Source of the DNA: Nonomuraea sp. PA05
GTDB lineage: Bacteria; Actinomycetota; Actinomycetes; Streptosporangiales; Streptosporangiaceae
NCBI RefSeq assembly: GCF_008086045.1
Contig: NZ_VSEY01000076.1
Span: 1-40,484 of the forward strand
Direction of reading: 5' to 3'
DNA: 40,484 bases
Both the position numbers and the translations under genes were made by a program. The notes beneath the pieces are model-generated. The model worked only from the letters and a program-made list of their open reading frames with translations, was not told where the DNA came from and did no database searches. Shown here piece after piece: positions 1-8,292 of this stretch; positions within the stretch are counted from its first letter, which is position 1, and each line of letters begins with the position of its first letter.

Positions 1-194
1 CCCCCACCCGGGACCCGGGCCGCCTGGCGAGGCGGCTCAGGGTGCCGCTGCGGCGGGCTTGGTAGCCGGCGAAGGCGTTGTCGGGGTCGAGAGTGGCGGT
101 CAGGCAGGGGCGAGTCGGCGTGCGCTGATCCGCCACTCGGGGCGGTGAGGCCAGCCATCAGTGGCCTCGGCCAGACCGCCGCGGATCGGTGAGG

Positions 195-722
195 CTAGAG
201 AGTGACGGTGAGGCTCAGGACTCCGCTGTCGGACGTCAGGCCCTGCGGAGTGAGACAGGCCAGCAGGTCCAGGGCGGGAAGGACCTTGGTCTGGACGACG
301 GTGGCCCCCTCGAACAGCCCGTCGACCACGGTGCCGGTGCGTACCAGGACCGTCTGGCCGTTGGGCTTGAGGTTGATGGCCAGGGTGCCCTCCACCACGC
401 TCTGCTGTCCGGTGTTCCAGGTGTAGACACTCCTGTCCGCGAACGAGGCGGCGGTGCAACTGGCCGTGCCCGTGCCCTCCGCGGTGAAGGTGGCACCCAC
501 GATCTGCGGATGGCGGAGAGAGACACACGGGGCGAGCGAACCCTGAGCGACAAACGTCGTCGTCCGGGCGGTGTAGGTCAGGCCCGGGTCATAGGTGCTG
601 TACTGCGTCCCCGTAGGACAGGCGACATCCACGACGCCGGCGTGCGCGGACGGGGCCGCGGCGACCGGGGCGAGCAGACCGGCGACGAGCAGGGCGACAG
701 CGGCGATGGACCGAGGTCTCAT
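195..722 (-). CDS. Secreted small Cys-containing protein, family not recognised
   Basis: Encodes 175 aa starting at ATG 722, with AAGGA about 5 nt upstream of the start. The first ~29 residues form a Sec-type signal peptide: an MRPR basic start, an Ala/Leu/Val core, then ASAHA-like cleavage (PSAHAG). The mature part begins VDVACPTGTQ and carries five or so cysteines spread through beta-rich, Thr/Val-rich sequence with a PGLTY motif. The product is probably exported and disulfide-bonded. The gene immediately upstream on the same strand (755-1186) encodes a clear paralogue with the same C-P-x-G-T-Q and PGLT spacing and the same C-terminal LDLTACL / LDLLACL block. I do not recognise the family and assign no function. 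The alternative longer start near 1265 runs antisense-like through the paralogue and is rejected. Confidence 0.7.
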   Translation of the reverse strand: MRPRSIAAVALLVAGLLAPVAAAPSAHAGVVDVACPTGTQYSTYDPGLTYTARTTTFVAQGSLAPCVSLRHPQIVGATFTAEGTGTASCTAASFADRSVYTWNTGQQSVVEGTLAINLKPNGQTVLVRTGTVVDGLFEGATVVQTKVLPALDLLACLTPQGLTSDSGVLSLTVTL

Positions 723-754
723 GGCGTTCCTTCGTGCGTTGCCGGCATGGGCCG

Positions 755-1186
755 TCAGCCTGCGATGGTGAGTGAGGTAGGTCCGGACGAGCTGGTGAGG
801 CCGGTGGTGAGGCATGCGGTGAGATCCAGGGTCACCTCGGCGGTGCTGCGGACGACGTCGCCGCCGGCGAACTGACCGCTGTCGACCTCGCCCACCGCGA
901 CGAACACGGTCTCTCCGGCGGGCTTGATGTTGACCGTCAGGTCGTAGGTGATGACGCTGCCGGGCCCGTCGTTCCAGTCGACCACCATGGTGGCGTTGGG
1001 GAAGCTGGAGGCCAGGCAGCTGCCGGTGCCGCTGCCGTTGATGACGAAGGTGGCGTTGTTGAGGGCGGGGCTGGCGGTGGAGGCGCACGTGGCCAGGGTG
1101 CCCTCGATGTGCAGGCTGGTCGGCTGGGAGACGAAGGTGAGCCCGGGGGACCAGGTAACGGTCTGCGTGCCCAGCGGGCAGGTCAC
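755..1186 (-). CDS. Paralogue of the downstream secreted protein, no visible signal peptide
   Basis: Encodes 143 aa from GTG 1186: MTCPLGTQTVTWSPGLTF and onwards. It aligns along its length with the mature part of the 195-722 product: conserved CPxGTQ, PGL(T), a central TGSC/TASC block, NIKPxGxTV, and the C-terminal LDLTACLT. Unlike its neighbour it begins right at the mature domain. The open frame upstream reaches a TAA near 1250 without an ATG or a hydrophobic stretch. GGAGG lies about 30 nt upstream of the GTG, closer to a possible CTG start. Either the export signal has been lost (truncation or frameshift) or the true start is unusual. It is separated from the next gene by 32 nt, so the two probably share a transcript. 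Function unknown. Confidence 0.55.
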   Translation of the reverse strand: MTCPLGTQTVTWSPGLTFVSQPTSLHIEGTLATCASTASPALNNATFVINGSGTGSCLASSFPNATMVVDWNDGPGSVITYDLTVNIKPAGETVFVAVGEVDSGQFAGGDVVRSTAEVTLDLTACLTTGLTSSSGPTSLTIAG

Positions 1187-1534
1187 AAGGGTGGCCAGGC
1201 TGCTCTTTTCGTCTCCCTCCGAAACCGGGACGCCGAAGTCGCCCCAGGCTTATCGGAAGACCCACACTCCACCTGACGCGGGAGGTTCGGGTAGAGCTGG
1301 CGCCGCCACACCATTGTCACTTTTTGCGCTCACGAAGTCACTTTAAGTCACTTCATGTGCATTCGGACACCTCTACAGGACATCGTCAACGACCTCGCTG
1401 CACGCCGACTTCTCAAGCAAGCGGCCGCCGGCGATCCGCTCTAGCGCCGCAGCCGTACAGGATCGGCCATCCCGCTGGGGTCACATGGTGATGATAGATC
1501 GCTGGGTCAGCGGCTCGGGCAGGGTGTCGCGGCG
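1187..1534. other. Intergenic region with AAGTCACTT direct repeats
   Basis: This 348-nt gap holds no convincing gene. A 10-bp unit AAGTCACTTY occurs back to back at 1335-1344 and 1345-1354, with a related GTCACTTTTT at 1316-1325. This looks like a regulator binding region. A 29-codon open frame starts at ATG 1355, directly after the repeats, and ends at 1444; it lacks a ribosome binding site and any recognisable similarity. The region lies upstream of the helicase gene on the + strand and of the paralogous pair on the - strand, so it may serve either. Confidence 0.4.
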
Positions 1535-3781
1535 ATGAAGATCTGCTCTAATCTCGTCGGCGTGGGAGGGACAGGCGCGGGCGCCGAAAACATCGCTACC
1601 GAATTGTGCGCGGTACTTGAACGCATCACCTACGCCAACGAGGAGACCGGCTACACCATCGCCCGCGTCGCCACCGAACGCTCCGGCGCCGACCTGCTGA
1701 CCGTCGTCGGCCCCCTGCTCGGCGCGCAGGTCGGCGAGTCGCTGCGGCTGCGCGGCCGCTGGACCTCCCATCCACGCTACGGCCGCCAGTTCGAGGTGTG
1801 GGACTACAGCACCGTGCTGCCCGCCACCGTGCAGGGCATCCGCCGCTACCTCGGCTCCGGCCTGATCAAGGGCATCGGCCCCAAGATGGCCGAGCGCATC
1901 GTCGACCACTTCGGCACCGGCACCCTGGAGGTCATCGAGCAGCAGCCCGAACGCCTGGTGGAGGTGCCGGGGCTGGGCCCCAAGCGGACGAAGATGATCG
2001 CCGCCGCCTGGGAGGAACAGAAGATCATCAAAGAGGTGATGATCTTTCTTCAGGGGGTCGGCGTGTCCACCTCCATCGCGGTGCGCATCTTCAAGCAGTA
2101 CGGCGACACCTCCGTCGCGGTCGTCCAGAGCCAGCCGTACAAGCTGGCCGACGACGTGTGGGGCATCGGCTTCAAGACCGCCGACACCATCGCCCAGGCC
2201 GTCGGCATCCCGCACGACAGCCCCGAACGCGTCAAGGCCGGCCTGCGCTACACCCTGTCGCAAGCCGCCGACGACGGCCACTGCTACCTGCCCGCCCCCA
2301 ACCTCGTCGCCGACGCCGTCAAGATCCTCGACGTGCCGTCCGCGCTCATCGCCACCTGCCTGGAGGAGCTCGTCGCCGACGAGGGCGTCGTGCGCGAGAA
2401 CGTCCCGGCCGGCGACAACGACGTGCCCGCCGTCTACCTGCCGCCCTTCCACCGCGCCGAGGCCGCCCTGGCGGCCGGCCTGCTCGGCCTGCTGCACAAC
2501 GGCCACGACCGGCTCAAGGCCTTCGCCGACGTCGACTGGGAACGCGCCGAGACCTGGCTGCACGGCCAGACCGGCGCCGAACTGGCCACCGAGCAGCGCC
2601 AGGCGGTCCGCCTGGCGCTGACGGAGAAGCTCGCCGTGCTGACCGGCGGGCCCGGCTGCGGCAAGAGCTTCACCGTACGCTCCATCGTGCTGCTGGCCCG
2701 CGCCAAACGGGCCAAGGTCATCCTGGCCGCCCCCACCGGCCGGGCCGCCAAGCGGCTGGCCGAGCTGACCGGCCACGAGGCCACCACCGTGCACCGGCTG
2801 CTGCAGCTGCGCCCGGGCGGCGAGGCGACGTTCGACCGCGACAACCCCCTGGACGCCGACCTGGTCGTGGTGGACGAGGCGTCCATGCTGGACCTGCTGC
2901 TGGCCAACAAGCTCGTCAAGGCCGTCGCGCCCGGCGCGCACCTTCTGTTCGTGGGCGACGTCGACCAGCTGCCGTCCGTCGGCGCCGGCGAGGTGCTCAA
3001 GGACCTGCTGGCCGCCGACGACGTCCCGCGCGTGCGCCTGACGCAGATCTTCCGCCAGGCGCAGGAGTCGGGCGTCGTCGTCAACGCCCACCGCGTCAAC
3101 ACCGGCCGCCACCCCGTCCTGGAGGGCATGAAGGACTTCTTCCTGTTCCCCTGCGAGGAGCCGGAGGAGATCGCCGAGCTGACCGTGGACGTCGTCGCCC
3201 GCCGCATCCCGCGCCGCTTCCGCCTCGACCCGCGCCGCGACGTGCAGGTCCTGGCGCCCATGCACCGCGGCGCGGCCGGCGCGGGCGCCCTCAACATCGC
3301 GCTGCAGGAGGCCCTGACCCCCGCCCGCGAGGGCATGCCGGAGCGCCGCTACGGCGGCCGGGTCTTCCGCGTCGGCGACAAGGTCACCCAGCTGCGCAAC
3401 AACTACGACAAGGGCGCGGCCGGGGTGTTCAACGGCACCGTCGGCATCGTCACCGACATCCGTCCCGACGAGCACAAGCTCACCGTCCTGACCGACGAGG
3501 ACGAAGCGGTCGACTACGCCTTCGACGAGCTCGACGAGCTCGCCCACGCCTACGCGGTGTCCATCCACCGCTCCCAGGGCAGCGAGTACCCGGCCGTGGT
3601 CATCCCGCTGGCCACCAGCGCCTGGATGATGCTGCAGCGCAACCTGCTCTACACCGCGATCACCCGGGCCAAGAAACTCGTCGTCATCGTCGGCTCACGC
3701 CGCGCGCTGGCCCAGGCCGTGCGGACGAAGGGGGCGGGCCGCCGCCACACCGGCCTGACGCACCGCCTGACCCGCCGCTGA
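1535..3781 (+). CDS. recD2: RecD2-type ATP-dependent DNA helicase
   Basis: A 748-aa superfamily 1B 5'-3' DNA helicase of the RecD-like (RecD2/TraA) class. The N-terminal OB-like part (about 22-95, VLERITYANEETGYTIARV) is followed by tandem helix-hairpin-helix segments (about 106-215: GLIKGIGPK, VPGLGPKRTK, VWGIGFKTAD). Walker A is GGPGCGKS (371-378), Walker B is VVDEAS (D447-E448), motif III is GDVDQLPSVG (about 474), and the C-terminal helicase lobe has SIHRSQGSEYP (about 675) and LLYTAITRAK (about 706). All catalytic motifs are intact and the length is normal for RecD2. No recB or recC lies nearby, as is usual for RecD2. The start is uncertain: ATG 1535 has no clear ribosome binding site, and GTG or TTG codons in the next 25 residues, nearer to the conserved block, are possible. 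Confidence 0.93.
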   Translation: MKICSNLVGVGGTGAGAENIATELCAVLERITYANEETGYTIARVATERSGADLLTVVGPLLGAQVGESLRLRGRWTSHPRYGRQFEVWDYSTVLPATVQGIRRYLGSGLIKGIGPKMAERIVDHFGTGTLEVIEQQPERLVEVPGLGPKRTKMIAAAWEEQKIIKEVMIFLQGVGVSTSIAVRIFKQYGDTSVAVVQSQPYKLADDVWGIGFKTADTIAQAVGIPHDSPERVKAGLRYTLSQAADDGHCYLPAPNLVADAVKILDVPSALIATCLEELVADEGVVRENVPAGDNDVPAVYLPPFHRAEAALAAGLLGLLHNGHDRLKAFADVDWERAETWLHGQTGAELATEQRQAVRLALTEKLAVLTGGPGCGKSFTVRSIVLLARAKRAKVILAAPTGRAAKRLAELTGHEATTVHRLLQLRPGGEATFDRDNPLDADLVVVDEASMLDLLLANKLVKAVAPGAHLLFVGDVDQLPSVGAGEVLKDLLAADDVPRVRLTQIFRQAQESGVVVNAHRVNTGRHPVLEGMKDFFLFPCEEPEEIAELTVDVVARRIPRRFRLDPRRDVQVLAPMHRGAAGAGALNIALQEALTPAREGMPERRYGGRVFRVGDKVTQLRNNYDKGAAGVFNGTVGIVTDIRPDEHKLTVLTDEDEAVDYAFDELDELAHAYAVSIHRSQGSEYPAVVIPLATSAWMMLQRNLLYTAITRAKKLVVIVGSRRALAQAVRTKGAGRRHTGLTHRLTRR

Positions 3782-3911
3782 CCAGGCGTCACACAAGTCC
3801 CGGATAAGTAATTGAAATGTGATCGAACTCTCCCAAAGGATTCCGCGTCTTACATGCAGGAGCATTAAGGTTTTTAGGGTGCCATGGTGGTGCCATGGGG
3901 AGAGGACGAAG

Positions 3912-5108
3912 GTGAACGTTGCGCCGGCTCGCAGGAGACCCGCCACCGCACTCGCGCTGCTGGCGGCGGCCGTCCTGACGGCTTCATGCTCCGGCGGCCC
4001 CACCGCGCAACCACCGGACACCTCCCAGGCGACCACCAGCGCCACACCCCAGGCCCCCACCGTCAAGATCACCCCCGCTGAGGGCGCCGCGAAGGTCAGC
4101 CCCGAGAAGAAGGTCGTCGTGGCCGCCGCCGGCGCCCCGCTCGACAACGTCACCGTCGAAGCCGGCGGCGAACAACTCGAGGGCAAGTACAACGCCGACA
4201 AGACCCGCTGGATCTCCAAGACCGCGCTGAAGCCGTCCACCAGCTACAACGTCTCGGCCACCGCCGGCGTCACCACCGCCACCAGCACGTTCACCACCGC
4301 CAAGCCCGAACGCGCGCTGCAGGTCGCCGACGTCACCCCCAACGCCAAGGGCGAGACGCTCGGCGTCGGCGCCCCCATCATCGTCACCTTCAACCAGCCC
4401 GTCACCAGCAAGGCGACCATCGAACGCGCCCTGGAGATCGAGGCGGAGAAACCCGTGGACGGCGCCTGGCGGTGGATCAACGACACCGTCGTCATCTACC
4501 GCACCGCCAAGTACTGGCCCGCCCACCAGAAGGTCACCTTCAACGCCAACATCACCGGCATCAAGGGCGGCAAGGGCCTGTACGGGGTCAAGGACTACAC
4601 CGCCGACCTCGAGATCGGCGCCAAGCAGATCAGCAAGGTCGACACGCGCAAGAAGATGATGTACGTCTACAAGGACGGCAAACGCGTACAGACCATGCGC
4701 ATCAGCGCCGGCATGGCCACCACCCGCGAATACACCACCACCTCCGGCGTCCACCTCACCATGGAACGCGGCAACCCCGTCCGCATGATCAGCCCCGGCC
4801 GCAAGAAGGGCGACCCCGGCTACTACGACGTGATGATCAACCACGCCGTGCGGATCTCCAACTCCGGCGAGTACGTCCACGCCAAGGACAACGTCTGGGC
4901 CCAGGGCGTGCGCAACGTCAGCCACGGCTGCGTCAACGCCCGCCCCGACCAGGCCCGCTGGTTCTACGACAACATGCAGCGCGGCGACGTCGTCGACATC
5001 ACCGGCACCGACCGCGAGCTGGAGTGGAACAACGGCTGGGGCTACTGGCAGATGTCGTTCTCGCAGTGGAAGAAGGGCAGCGCCCTGAGCAAGAGCAGCA
5101 AGTCGTGA
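3912..5108 (+). CDS. L,D-transpeptidase lipoprotein (Ig-like plus YkuD domains)
   Basis: Encodes 398 aa from GTG 3912, preceded by GAGGACGAAG. The N-terminus is a lipoprotein signal (ARRR, hydrophobic run, LTASC with lipid-acceptor Cys26) followed by a Pro/Thr-rich tether. Two Ig-like domains (about 60-130 and 130-240) precede a YkuD catalytic domain (about 240-365). The domain shows the family signature: His323 in YVHAKDN, and SHGCVN with nucleophile Cys340. The WFYDNMQRGDVV and C-terminal WNNGWGYW segments match the mycobacterial LdtMt2 class. These enzymes form 3-3 cross-links in peptidoglycan at the outer face of the membrane. A longer frame open from 3819 lacks a signal at its start and is not preferred. 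The stop overlaps the start of the next gene by GTGA, indicating coupling. Confidence 0.92.
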   Translation: MNVAPARRRPATALALLAAAVLTASCSGGPTAQPPDTSQATTSATPQAPTVKITPAEGAAKVSPEKKVVVAAAGAPLDNVTVEAGGEQLEGKYNADKTRWISKTALKPSTSYNVSATAGVTTATSTFTTAKPERALQVADVTPNAKGETLGVGAPIIVTFNQPVTSKATIERALEIEAEKPVDGAWRWINDTVVIYRTAKYWPAHQKVTFNANITGIKGGKGLYGVKDYTADLEIGAKQISKVDTRKKMMYVYKDGKRVQTMRISAGMATTREYTTTSGVHLTMERGNPVRMISPGRKKGDPGYYDVMINHAVRISNSGEYVHAKDNVWAQGVRNVSHGCVNARPDQARWFYDNMQRGDVVDITGTDRELEWNNGWGYWQMSFSQWKKGSALSKSSKS

Positions 5109-5641
5109 CGCACCCGCCCGCGCACCCGCCCACGCACCCGCCCACGACGATCCGCACGGCGACCGCCGCCGACGTGCCCGCGGTCCTGTCCATGTTCGAC
5201 TCCGCCGTCGCCTGGCTCACCGCCCAGGGCCGCACCGGCCAGTGGGGCACCCGCCCCTTCACCGGCGACGCCAAACGCACCGGGCAGGTCACCTCCTGGC
5301 TGGACGGCGGCGGCATGCGCATCGCCGAGCACGACGGCCGTCCGGCCGGCTGCGTCTCCGTCGGCGCCGCCCACGACTACGTCACCCCCGCCGCCGAGCC
5401 CGAGCTGTACGTGCAGGCCCTGGTCATCGACCGCCGCCACGCCGGTCACGGCGTCGGCCGCGCGCTGCTCGACTGGGCCGCCGCCGAAGCACGCCGGCGA
5501 GGCGCCGGCCTGCTGCGAGTCGACTGTTACGCCGGGCACGACGGGCGGCTCGTCGGCTACTACGAGAGCTGCGGGTTCACCCGCGTCGCGCCGTTCACCG
5601 TGGGGGAGTGGCCGGGCATGCTCCTGCAGCGCCGCCTGTAG
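5105..5641 (+). CDS. GNAT family N-acetyltransferase
   Basis: Encodes 178 aa from GTG 5105, inside the stop of the L,D-transpeptidase (GTGA overlap), so its translation is probably coupled. After a short low-complexity leader (HPPAHPPTHPPT) comes a GNAT fold: IRTATAADVPAV (beta 1), LYVQALVIDRRHAGHGVGRALLDWA (acetyl-CoA binding motif A with the R/H-x-x-G-x-G/A pattern), VDCYAGHDGRLVGYYESCGF (motif B) and a C-terminal LLQRRL. It acetylates an amine with acetyl-CoA; the substrate cannot be told from sequence. Coupling to a cell-wall enzyme might hint at an envelope substrate, but this is inference. Confidence 0.85.
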   Translation: MTHPPAHPPTHPPTTIRTATAADVPAVLSMFDSAVAWLTAQGRTGQWGTRPFTGDAKRTGQVTSWLDGGGMRIAEHDGRPAGCVSVGAAHDYVTPAAEPELYVQALVIDRRHAGHGVGRALLDWAAAEARRRGAGLLRVDCYAGHDGRLVGYYESCGFTRVAPFTVGEWPGMLLQRRL

Positions 5642-5710
5642 GAGGAAACCCGGCGTGCCTGTGGTCCCAGCACGTCGACCTGGACACGATCGTCGCGCTC
5701 ATGCCCGCTC

Positions 5711-6541
5711 TCAGGTCACCTTGAGCGACTTCACCACGGTGTGCACGTCGGGCCACAGCCGCCGGTGGGTGTCGGGGATGGTGATCCACAGGACGGCCGG
5801 GCGCTTGCGGCCGGTGTCCACGGCGATCGCGACGGACAGCTCCTGCCTGGCCTCGCGCCCGTCCGGGCTCGGCGGCATCCGCATCATCCTGGCCAGCAGC
5901 CAGCCGTGGCCGACGGGCTGGGAGGCGAGGTCGCGGCCCGTCGTACCGGCCGGGAACGAGCCCTCCTGCTTGTGGTCGAGCATCGCGCGGGCGGCGTCGT
6001 AGAGGCTGTCGCCGGCGTCGAGGTCGGACCACAGGTGCTGGGAGTCCAGGTCCGCCCACCACTGACGGTCGCCGTCCGGCCCGTAGGTCTCGGTCGCGAA
6101 CGTCTGGCGCAGGTTGTAGCGGCCGTCCTTGATCGGGCCGTCGCCGATGGGACGGCTGCGCCGCCAGGGCGAGCCCAGCTCGGCGAACGACAGGCCCGTC
6201 CTGGGGTCGGTCACCCTGCCGATGCTCCTGGAGCCCCTGCCCGGCCAGCGCGGCAGCGTGACGACCGTGCCTTCCCCGATCCTGGTGACGACAAGGCCGC
6301 TCGAGGGCGTCGGTGTCGGTGTGGGTGTGGGTGTCGGTGTGGTGGGGGCGGGTGCGGGCGTCACCGGGGTGGGCGGCGTGGGCGCCGGGACGGGCGCAGC
6401 GGCCGTGACGGTGCCGCCCGTCCCGGTGGCCAGGTTGAGGCCGACGACGAGTTCGGCGACGAGCGCGGCGGCGCCCAGCAGGCGGACCCACCCGGGGAAC
6501 GGCGCCAGCAGGCCGCGCATGCGCTCAGAGGTCGCGGGCAT
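5711..6541 (-). CDS. Membrane-anchored protein with Pro/Thr linker, unknown function
   Basis: Encodes 276 aa. A single membrane segment (about 17-37, WVRLLGAAALVAELVVGLNLA) is followed by a Pro/Thr-rich spacer (about 48-82, repeated TP dipeptides) and a soluble domain of about 190 residues containing RWPGRGSRSIGRVTDPRTGLSF, a WWADLDSQHLWSDLDAGDSL segment and a VLWITIPDTHRRLWPDVHTV segment. It looks like an extracytoplasmic domain tethered to the membrane. The start is 3 nt after the stop of 6545-7510, so these two genes form an operon and their products may act together. Family not recognised; no catalytic motif seen. Confidence 0.75.
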   Translation of the reverse strand: MPATSERMRGLLAPFPGWVRLLGAAALVAELVVGLNLATGTGGTVTAAAPVPAPTPPTPVTPAPAPTTPTPTPTPTPTPSSGLVVTRIGEGTVVTLPRWPGRGSRSIGRVTDPRTGLSFAELGSPWRRSRPIGDGPIKDGRYNLRQTFATETYGPDGDRQWWADLDSQHLWSDLDAGDSLYDAARAMLDHKQEGSFPAGTTGRDLASQPVGHGWLLARMMRMPPSPDGREARQELSVAIAVDTGRKRPAVLWITIPDTHRRLWPDVHTVVKSLKVT

Positions 6542-6544
6542 GGC

Positions 6545-7510
6545 TCAGCCCTCCTTGGACAGCAGGTCGAGACCGGCCTGACGGGCTTGCTCCACGCTGT
6601 CGCGCAGCGCCTCCCGCAGCTGGATCGCACGTTCGGACAGCAGGCCGACCTCGTCGGCGGCCAGCGGGTCGCGCACCGTCCTGGACAGCAGCTCCCGGTA
6701 GGCGTCACCGTCCTCGGCCAGGTCCTGCAAGGTCCGCCACTCGGCGTAGACGGCCTGCGCCTCCTCGGTGCGCCGCGCGTACTCCTCCAGAGCCGAGACG
6801 CGGCGGGCCAGCGCCCGGGTGGCGACCGTCAGCGCCTCCTGCTGGGAGGACAGCACAGCGCAGATGCGTTCGGTGACGTGCCCTGTCCGGGCCGCGTCCT
6901 GCTCGCGGCGCAGCCGGGTCAGCTCGGTCAGCGTCTCGGCGATCTCCCACGCCTGGCGGGGCAGGGTGACGCGGTTGGCGACGCCGTCGAGCAGCCCGTC
7001 CGCGTCGAGCGGCGAGCCGAGCACGATCCCGGTCGCCTGCGCGGTGCGCTCCAGCAGCGCGGCGTCCACCGGCTCCAGCATGCGGGCGTGCACGTACCGG
7101 CCGTCGTGCCGGCGGCCGTAGGCGGCCACCGGCGACTCGCCCGCCAGGGCCAGCAGCGCCACAGCCGCGATCGCCTGCACGGCCAGGCAGGACAGGAAGA
7201 ACGCCGCGAACCCGTACCCGATCCACACGCCCAGCAGCGCCGCCTGCAGCAGCGCCGCCGCGCCGACGAGCACCGGGTGGCGGCCACGGCGGGCCAGCGC
7301 CACGACGAGGGGCAGGAAGGCGGCCGGCGCCGACACCGCCAGCGCCGCCAGCACGTCACCGCCGGTCCGTCCGCCCCACGCGGGCCGGGGCGGCGGGGGC
7401 AGGAGGGCGGGGCGGGCGGCCATCGCCCGGCGGTGCGCCTCGGGCAGGTCCGGGTCGAGGATGAGGACGCCTGGGGTGTCGTCCGCACGGGAGCGAGCTT
7501 TGCCTGTCAT
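6545..7510 (-). CDS. Membrane protein with C-terminal coiled coil, unknown function
   Basis: Encodes 321 aa from ATG 7510. A Pro-rich cytoplasmic N-terminus is followed by three or four hydrophobic segments (about 52-135: VLAALAVSAPAAFLPLVVAL, VLVGAAALLQAALLGVWI, FAAFFLSCLAVQAIAAVALL). A long charged helical region (about 150-320) rich in Glu/Arg/Ala follows and probably forms a coiled coil (RVSALEEYARRTEEAQAVYAEW). It is the first gene of a two-gene unit with 5711-6541. The segment upstream of the start contains a repeated CGCTTGCACT element. I cannot name the family. Confidence 0.75.
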   Translation of the reverse strand: MTGKARSRADDTPGVLILDPDLPEAHRRAMAARPALLPPPPRPAWGGRTGGDVLAALAVSAPAAFLPLVVALARRGRHPVLVGAAALLQAALLGVWIGYGFAAFFLSCLAVQAIAAVALLALAGESPVAAYGRRHDGRYVHARMLEPVDAALLERTAQATGIVLGSPLDADGLLDGVANRVTLPRQAWEIAETLTELTRLRREQDAARTGHVTERICAVLSSQQEALTVATRALARRVSALEEYARRTEEAQAVYAEWRTLQDLAEDGDAYRELLSRTVRDPLAADEVGLLSERAIQLREALRDSVEQARQAGLDLLSKEG

Positions 7511-7583
7511 GTCGTTCCTGATCTACGCGTCGCCGGCCCCGCGCGGGACGCGGCGATCTTCTCGGCGAGATCATCGGATGCGG

Positions 7584-7604
7584 CGCTTGCACTCCGCTTG
7601 CACT
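7584..7604. promoter_or_regulatory. Direct repeat CGCTTGCACT x2 upstream of the membrane-protein operon
   Basis: The 10-bp unit CGCTTGCACT occurs at 7584-7593 and 7595-7604, exactly 11 bp apart, one helical turn. On the - strand it reads AGTGCAAGCG twice, about 75-95 bp upstream of the operon start at 7510. This spacing is typical of a protein binding the same DNA face twice. The binding protein is unknown. Confidence 0.4.
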
Positions 7605-7614
7605 TCGCTCGTGG

Positions 7615-8202
7615 TCAGCGTGCCGCCGGTGATACCCGGACGTGGGCGCGCTCGCCCTGCTTGCCGATGAGGCTCAGGAACTCCACCGGCCCGGCGCCGG
7701 TGGCGCCGAACCAGTGCGGGGTGCGCGTGTCGAACTCGGCCGCCTCCCCCGGGGTGAGGATCAGGTCGTGCTCGCCGAGGACGAGCCGCAGCGTCCCGTT
7801 GAGCACGTACACCCAGTCGTAGCCCTCGTGGGTGCGCAGGTCGGGCTCGGCGTCGTCACGCCCGGCGGGCAGGACGAACTTGTAGGCCTGGATCCCGCCG
7901 GGCCTGCGCGTCAGCGGCAGCACGACCATGCCGTCGCCGCGGGCGATGGGGCGCAGGTGGACGCGGGGGTCGCCGGTCGGCGGCGCGTCGACGAGCTCGT
8001 CCAGTGTCACCCCGTGGGCGCGGGCGAGCGGCAGCAGCTGTTCCAGCGTGGGCCGCCGCAGACCCGCCTCCAGCCGTGACAGGGTGCTGGCGGAGATGCC
8101 GGTCTGCGCCGCGAGGTCGGCCAGCGTCACGTCCCGGTGCAGCCGCAGGCGCTTGAGCCGCGGCCCGACGGCGTCGAGCGTGCGGCCGATCGTGTCGTCC
8201 AT
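7615..8202 (-). CDS. XRE family regulator with C-terminal cupin domain
   Basis: Encodes 195 aa. The N-terminal Xre-type helix-turn-helix (about 12-70: LKRLRLHRDVTLADLAAQTGISASTLSRLEAG in order) is followed by a cupin_2 beta barrel (about 110-185: HEGYDWVYVLNGTLRLVLGEHDLILTPGEAAEFDTRTPHWFGA in order) with a conserved TPHWF. This is the common MmsR/PuuR-like architecture in which the cupin senses a small molecule. It is divergent from the methyltransferase at 8293 with 90 bp between them, containing a TTGCC-N4-GGCAA palindrome near its own start. Autoregulation and control of the methyltransferase are likely but inferred. Confidence 0.9.
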   Translation of the reverse strand: MDDTIGRTLDAVGPRLKRLRLHRDVTLADLAAQTGISASTLSRLEAGLRRPTLEQLLPLARAHGVTLDELVDAPPTGDPRVHLRPIARGDGMVVLPLTRRPGGIQAYKFVLPAGRDDAEPDLRTHEGYDWVYVLNGTLRLVLGEHDLILTPGEAAEFDTRTPHWFGATGAGPVEFLSLIGKQGERAHVRVSPAAR

Positions 8203-8211
8203 GCGGCCATT

Positions 8212-8225
8212 TTGCCATTCGGCAA
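8212..8225. promoter_or_regulatory. Palindrome TTGCC-ATTC-GGCAA, probable operator
   Basis: A perfect 5-bp inverted repeat with a 4-nt centre, 10 bp upstream of the XRE-cupin ATG and in the shared divergent region with the methyltransferase. Its position would block the XRE gene's own promoter. It is the obvious binding-site candidate for the HTH protein encoded next to it. Confidence 0.45.
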
Positions 8226-8292
8226 CAGCGTTTGCTCATCCGCTCGTTCGTCACCACCATGAGAAGCCACCATCCCCGGACGAGGAGCACTC

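Noticed and set aside
1..194. A - strand frame at the left edge reading LDPDNAFAGYQARRSGTLSRLARR
   Set aside because: Codon use looks plausible, but the frame is cut by the window edge, no clear start with a ribosome binding site is seen, and no family is recognised.
195..1265. 356-residue - strand frame covering both paralogous small genes
   Set aside because: Its first half is a frame shadow of the upstream paralogue; the true start is ATG 722 with signal peptide and ribosome binding site.
1798..3807. Long + strand frame through the helicase gene
   Set aside because: Arg/Pro/Ala-rich shadow of recD2 caused by high GC; no domain.
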